This document shows positions 19,853 through 24,210 of a DNA stretch of 24,210 nt, piece after piece; the stretch's first letter is position 1; each line of letters starts with the position of its first letter. The DNA comes from a virus. Position numbers and translations under genes: made by a program. The DNA is taken from the IMG/VR virus record IMGVR_UViG_3300035698_014979, positions 1-24,210 of that record; one strand, 5' to 3'. A model generated the notes under the pieces. It did no database searches and was not told the origin of the DNA. It saw only the letters and a program-made list of their open reading frames with translations.

Positions 19853-21838
19853 ATGAAAGTGCATTTGGATTTTGAAACAAAAAGCGACATAGACCTCCAA
19901 AAAAGAGGCCTGGCCGTTTATGCAAAATCCCCTCTTACTGACATCTTGTGTATGGCCTACGCTTTCGGGGATAGCGCCCCTGAATTGTGGCTTCCTGGTA
20001 TGCCGTTTCCTAATGATCTAGAAACGCATATATCTGAAGGTGGAGAAATTCACGCACACAACGCTCCTTTCGAGTTTACAATTTGGAACATAGTGGGCGT
20101 AAAAAAATATAACTTTCCAATTTTAAACATAGGCCAAGTTTACTGCAACATGGTGAGCGGGTATTCTATGGGGCTACCTGGAAAGCTAGAAAAGCTTGCC
20201 ATTGCGCTAAATCTCGATGTTAAAAAAGATATGGCCGGAAGCCGAGTTATGCTCCAACTATCTAAACCGCGAAAAATAGAAGATGGAAATCTCATTTGGT
20301 GGGAAAAGAAAGACTATCCTGAAAAATTTGAAAAGCTTTATGCCTATTGCGTTCAGGACGTTATCGTCGAAAGGGAAGCTGGAAAACTAATTAAACCTAT
20401 TTCACCACAAGAAAGAAGAGTCTGGCTTTTAGACCAAGATATAAACGCTAGAGGTATTAAAATAGACATCGAAGCTGTGGCCTTAGCTGAAAAAATGATC
20501 TTAGATGAGAAAGAGCGACTAGATTTAGAAATAAGAACCCTTACGGGCGGGGCTGTCGAAGCTTGCTCCTCCGCTACACAAATCGGAAATTACCTGAGAG
20601 ATCAGGGGCTAGAAGTGGATAGCGTTGCCAAAGATCAAGTTATCGCGCTCTTAGATTCTGCGCTTTCCGATGTTTGCAGAAGAGTTTTAGAACTAAGACA
20701 AGAAGCTGCAAAGTCCTCTACAGCTAAATTAACAGCGATGTTACTTAGATCTTGCGATGACGGTAGAGCGAGAAACACCTTGCAATTCAACGGTGCGGGA
20801 ACTGGCCGTTGGGCAGGAAGAGGCATTATGCTTCACAACCTCCCCCGGCCTAAACTTAAACAAAAAGAAATAGAAGAAATATTTGACGCTTTAATTAAAG
20901 GCGCGGAATGGATAGACGTATTCCACGGAGCAATTACAACCGTAATCGCCGATTGCCTTAGAGGTTTTCTAATTGCAGAAGAGGGGAAGCAGCTACTTGC
21001 TTCGGATTGGTCTAACATTGAAGGAAGATGCTTATCTTGGCTGGCCGATGAGACTTGGAAAATAAAGGCTTTTGCAGATTTTGATAACGGCATCGGCGCA
21101 GACATTTACAAACTTTCGTACTCAGCTTCTTTTCACCTATCTCTTGATAAGGTTGAAGATCAGCACCGTCAGATAGGTAAAGTGCTAGAGCTTTCTATGG
21201 GTTATCAAGGCGGAGTCGTTGCCTTCCATTCCATGGCCAAAAACTACGGCGTAAAAGTTACAGATGAAAGAGCTAATGAACTTAAACATGCTTGGAGAAA
21301 TGCTCATCCTAAAATAGTTTCGTATTGGGAAAAGCTTAACACCGCTGCACTAAACGCGGTTACTTACCCCGGAAAAGTATTCAGTGCAGGGCCTAAAGAC
21401 CACCGGGAAATTAAGTACAAAGTGGACGGATCTTTCCTCGTATGTCGTTTACCTTCTGGCCGATGCCTGTACTACCCCTTCCCCCAAGTTAAACAAAAAG
21501 AAACTCCATGGGGAGAGATGCGGGACAGTCTTACCTACATGACTGAAAACTCGTTAACCAAACAATGGGAACGTAGTCATTTTTATGGCGGACTCGCTGC
21601 GGAAAATATAACCCAAGCAGTAGCTAGAGATTTCCTGGCGGAAGCATTGCTAAGGCTTGATGAGAGGGGCTACAATGTTGTTCTACATGTACATGATGAA
21701 ATAGTTTGCGAAACCGATCTAAACGATAAAACTCAAAACATTAAACAACTTTCTGAACTGATGTGCGCTCTACCCGCTTGGGCCAAGGGCCTACCTATCG
21801 CTGCGTCCGGCTGGTCTGGAAAAAGATTTAGAAAATGA
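19853..21838 (+). CDS. Family A DNA polymerase with 3'-5' exonuclease
   Basis: The 661-aa product lacks the 5' nuclease domain, as phage Pol A proteins do. Exonuclease motifs: LDFET (Asp6, Glu8), AHNAPFE (about 68-74) and YCVQDV with Asp169. Polymerase motifs: A, ASDWSNIE with Asp385; B, RQIGKVLELSMGYQGG with Arg439, Lys443 and Tyr451; C, HVHDE with Asp615 and Glu616. At the position of E. coli Pol I Phe762 it has Leu447. It is the replicative polymerase of the phage, with proofreading residues intact. The preceding 78-bp gap holds a hairpin structure; GGAAAC precedes the ATG. The PrimPol gene overlaps its stop. Confidence 0.95.
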   Translation: MKVHLDFETKSDIDLQKRGLAVYAKSPLTDILCMAYAFGDSAPELWLPGMPFPNDLETHISEGGEIHAHNAPFEFTIWNIVGVKKYNFPILNIGQVYCNMVSGYSMGLPGKLEKLAIALNLDVKKDMAGSRVMLQLSKPRKIEDGNLIWWEKKDYPEKFEKLYAYCVQDVIVEREAGKLIKPISPQERRVWLLDQDINARGIKIDIEAVALAEKMILDEKERLDLEIRTLTGGAVEACSSATQIGNYLRDQGLEVDSVAKDQVIALLDSALSDVCRRVLELRQEAAKSSTAKLTAMLLRSCDDGRARNTLQFNGAGTGRWAGRGIMLHNLPRPKLKQKEIEEIFDALIKGAEWIDVFHGAITTVIADCLRGFLIAEEGKQLLASDWSNIEGRCLSWLADETWKIKAFADFDNGIGADIYKLSYSASFHLSLDKVEDQHRQIGKVLELSMGYQGGVVAFHSMAKNYGVKVTDERANELKHAWRNAHPKIVSYWEKLNTAALNAVTYPGKVFSAGPKDHREIKYKVDGSFLVCRLPSGRCLYYPFPQVKQKETPWGEMRDSLTYMTENSLTKQWERSHFYGGLAAENITQAVARDFLAEALLRLDERGYNVVLHVHDEIVCETDLNDKTQNIKQLSELMCALPAWAKGLPIAASGWSGKRFRK

Positions 21839-24024
21839 TGATTAAGGAAGAAATGAATATGAGTAAATTGAACTCCGCCCTTGAATTGGCCGCACTAGGA
21901 TTTCACGTTTTTCCACTCTTGGAAAATTCAAAAAAGCCTTTGATTAAAGATTTCCCAAATAAGGCGTCCCGTGACCCCGAAGCGATTCGAGCATGGTGGA
22001 CAGACCCAGTTTTAGAAATGGAGCGCGGATACAACATAGGTATCTCCACTTCTAAGTTTGGAGAGGGAGAGTCTTTGATTGCCATAGATGTTGACAATAA
22101 AGGCGATAAAAAAGGCGACGAAGTTTTAGACGAGATGGACATTCTGGGGATTGAAGTTCCCGCTACGTTTACCCAAACTACGCCTACAGGGGGAAGACAT
22201 TTAATATATCGCCATAGCGAAGCACTTAAGCAGGGGGTTGATGTTTTAGGACGAGGGCTAGATATTAGATCTAAAGGAGGATATTTAGTCGGAGCAGGTT
22301 CGGAGCTTAATGGCCTAAAATATACGTACGCTCAAAGTGATATATCTTTCGTTCCCGCTTGGCTTGCTTCTAAGCTAGGCAAAGCGAGGGATAAAGACGA
22401 TTCAATAAATGTTAATAAAATATTAGACCAAGTGACAGCTATAGATAGAGCTACCTACTATTTGAGTAACGAAGCTCCTGAATCGGTTAAAGGCGAGGGC
22501 GGCGACCAAACGGCCTATAAAGTGGCCGCAAAAGTTAAAGACTTCGGAGTTGATGAAGCTACGTGTTTGGAGATTATGCTGGATCATTGGTTCGACGGAT
22601 CTGGTTGGATTCCTGAAAAGCTTCAAGCAAAAATATCTCACGCATATAAGTACGGAACTGAAAGCGTAGGTGCGGAAGCGCCAGAGGCGGTATTTTCTCC
22701 CGTTAAAAAGGAGGATGACGAGGTATCTCACTATTTGAAAGAGATCAATAAGTCCCACGCGCTAGTTCTTTTAGAAGGTAACTATTTCGTTATCCAAGAG
22801 ACAATCGACGAAAAAGGTATGCCGAAGAGAAACTTTTTAAACGAAGCTGCCTTTAAAAGAAAGTTTTCCCCAAACAAGCTTCAAAAAAGCGACACTTTCG
22901 CCACGCAATGGCTGGACTGGCAAGGGAGAAGAGAATACCAGGGAATTTGTTTCGCTCCTGAAAGAGAGGCCAGAAACAATTACTATAATCTTTGGCGCGG
23001 ATTTTCTTACACTCCTCTTTCTTACGAAGATGCTAATTCAGAACAACGGAAAGGGTTTGACATGTTTATGTCGCACGTTAAAGAAAACGTGTGTCGAGGA
23101 AACTCAGACCTAACAGTTTGGCTAATGGGATACTTCGCTCACTTGATCCAAAAGCCTTATGAAAGACCTCTAACTACTGTAGTTTTCAGGGGGTCAAAAG
23201 GTGTGGGTAAAAATGCTCCAATTGATCGCATTGGTAAACTCATACAGGGCCACTACATGGTGGCACATAATAAGCGGTACTTAACTTCAAACTTTAACGG
23301 CCACATGGATTCATGCTTATGCCTGGTGTTGGATGAGGCTTTTTGGTCAGGGGATAAAGATTCTGAGGGCCAGTTAAAAGGTTTAACTACCGCACCAGAA
23401 ATTTTAATCGAGCGCAAAGGTAAAGAACCTTATTCAGTTGATAACCTCGTTAGACTCATAATTATTGGAAACGAAGATTGGTTAGTTCCTGCATCAACGG
23501 ACGAGCGACGGTACGCTGTACTAGACGTTGGCGAAGGTAAGAAACAAAACAATGCGTTTTTTGAAGAAATGCGAATCCGCATGGATGACAAAGGTGGAAA
23601 CAAAATACTTTTGGATTTTTTGAAAAAGTTCGATTTGTCTGCCGTTGACGTTAATAGAGCGCCACAAACTCAGGCCCTATTGGAGCAGAAGATCTCGTCA
23701 CTAGATCCCTTTGCATCTTGGTGGTATGAGTGCTTGAACCAAGGACAGGTTATAAACGCCGAATTTAGCGGCGAGTGGCCACTGTCGATAGATACTCACG
23801 TTTTCAGAAGCGCCTTCGCTAGATATTGCAAAGACAGAAATATCCATTCTCGTATACCTACACCCACCGTTATAGGTAAGGCGTTTAAGAAAATGGTGAC
23901 AGCGCCTACATCTAAACGTCGTGAAAACGAAAACACAATTTGGATTTATAAGCTTCCGCTTTTGGAAGATGCGAGAAAAGAATGGGAAAAATACATTGGC
24001 CACGAAACAACGTGGGAAGATTAG
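21835..24024 (+). CDS. PrimPol (archaeo-eukaryotic primase) fused to a D5/DUF5906-like ATPase
   Basis: The 729-aa product joins two activities. N-terminal PrimPol domain (about 10-180): LGFHVFPL near the start, catalytic pair IAIDVDNK (Asp85, Asp87) and TPTGGRHLIY with His122. A linker to about 300 contains PriCT-like helical sequence. C-terminal helicase-type ATPase (about 400-600): RGSKGVGKNAP (Walker A, with Asn after the Lys as seen in relatives), LCLVLDEAFWSGD (Walker B, 496-507), and IIGNEDW with the DERRYAVLD arginines (sensor/finger region). It should prime and unwind DNA for the adjacent polymerase. ATG 21835 overlaps the polymerase stop by 4 bases; ATG 21859 (codon 9) has AAGGAAG 8 bases upstream and may be the true start. 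Confidence 0.93.
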   Translation: MMIKEEMNMSKLNSALELAALGFHVFPLLENSKKPLIKDFPNKASRDPEAIRAWWTDPVLEMERGYNIGISTSKFGEGESLIAIDVDNKGDKKGDEVLDEMDILGIEVPATFTQTTPTGGRHLIYRHSEALKQGVDVLGRGLDIRSKGGYLVGAGSELNGLKYTYAQSDISFVPAWLASKLGKARDKDDSINVNKILDQVTAIDRATYYLSNEAPESVKGEGGDQTAYKVAAKVKDFGVDEATCLEIMLDHWFDGSGWIPEKLQAKISHAYKYGTESVGAEAPEAVFSPVKKEDDEVSHYLKEINKSHALVLLEGNYFVIQETIDEKGMPKRNFLNEAAFKRKFSPNKLQKSDTFATQWLDWQGRREYQGICFAPEREARNNYYNLWRGFSYTPLSYEDANSEQRKGFDMFMSHVKENVCRGNSDLTVWLMGYFAHLIQKPYERPLTTVVFRGSKGVGKNAPIDRIGKLIQGHYMVAHNKRYLTSNFNGHMDSCLCLVLDEAFWSGDKDSEGQLKGLTTAPEILIERKGKEPYSVDNLVRLIIIGNEDWLVPASTDERRYAVLDVGEGKKQNNAFFEEMRIRMDDKGGNKILLDFLKKFDLSAVDVNRAPQTQALLEQKISSLDPFASWWYECLNQGQVINAEFSGEWPLSIDTHVFRSAFARYCKDRNIHSRIPTPTVIGKAFKKMVTAPTSKRRENENTIWIYKLPLLEDARKEWEKYIGHETTWED

Positions 24025-24034
24025 GAGTTATTAA

Positions 24035-24210
24035 ATGATTAAAAATTCTTGGCATACTAAACTGGCCATTGGAATTCTGATAAACGACGAGCCGGACATA
24101 AACGCCAAACTAGAGCTTTTGACTTGCATAGGGATACAGTCTCATAACAAAGAAGTTTTTGGTATCTGTGAAAACATCCGGGAATACATTATCCAAAAAG
24201 ATGCGATAGA
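24035..24210 (+). CDS. Unknown protein (N-terminal 58 codons, cut by window edge)
   Basis: TAGGAG lies 7 bases before ATG 24035, 10 bases after the PrimPol stop, and the frame is open to the right edge. The visible part (MIKNSWHTKLAIGILINDEP then INAKLELLTCIGIQ and ENIREYIIQKDA) is an alpha/beta sequence without a recognised motif. It continues the replication operon; nothing more can be said from the part present. Confidence 0.6.
   Translation, partial: MIKNSWHTKLAIGILINDEPDINAKLELLTCIGIQSHNKEVFGICENIREYIIQKDAI

Noticed and set aside
1-24210. tRNA or other structured RNA genes
   Set aside because: No cloverleaf with T-arm GGTTCRAA-like sequence or known riboswitch core was recognised in the intergenic stretches. 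A covariance-model search would be decisive.

Overview
The window is a segment of a tailed double-stranded DNA phage, or of a prophage of one. It carries a nearly complete head-and-packaging module on the minus strand, a tyrosine recombinase region in the middle, and a replication and recombination module on the plus strand. The host is not stated by the sequence. A secreted protein with an AgmX/PglI-type C-terminal domain (14450-14833), a domain frequent in Bdellovibrionota and Myxococcota, together with moderately AT-rich codon use, makes a host from the old delta-proteobacterial groups plausible. This is a low-confidence inference. No tail-tube, sheath or tape-measure gene lies in the window, and the portal is long (703 aa), which fits a short-tailed morphology without proving it.

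Left block, minus strand, read from about 11.6 kb down to 1: a small putative HTH protein (127 aa), a 400-bp non-coding stretch with 21-bp direct repeats that could be the packaging site, small terminase, a 69-aa protein, an NlpC/P60 peptidase (likely endolysin), a 76-aa protein, large terminase, a 99-aa membrane protein (holin candidate), portal, scaffold and major capsid protein. A strong terminator follows the capsid gene. After it come a 116-aa protein, a 493-aa repeat-containing virion protein and a spike-like protein with a signal peptide that runs off the left edge. Many genes touch or overlap by 1-8 bases, so they probably form coupled late operons.

Middle, 11.6-15.0 kb: a 573-bp divergent control region holds a 9-bp tandem repeat (seven units), repeated ATGTTC/GAACAT hexamers, a TA tract and tandem copies of a 14-bp motif found at several other intergenic sites. 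To its right are small unknown genes (one apparently frameshifted), a ribbon-helix-helix regulator with a near-consensus promoter and a palindromic operator, the tyrosine recombinase, and the secreted AgmX-like protein. This looks like an origin/lysogeny-control segment of a temperate phage.

Right block, plus strand, 15.1 kb to the end: a RuvC-like resolvase, a 75-aa protein, an SNF2-type helicase, a Lys/Glu-rich protein, a DUF2800 (Cas4/RecB-like, four-Cys) nuclease, an Rrf2-like winged-helix protein, a DUF2815 protein (putative ssDNA-binding), a family A DNA polymerase with proofreading domain, and a PrimPol-ATPase fusion. A further gene is cut by the right edge. The genes are joined by ATGA/GTGA overlaps and could together supply priming, unwinding, synthesis, strand protection and junction resolution.

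Most unusual points: an RNA hairpin that would bury the capsid gene's ribosome-binding site, a 14-bp motif spread over the intergenic regions, the control region with its exact 9-bp periodicity, and a promoter/operator pair whose core recurs in front of the secreted-protein gene.
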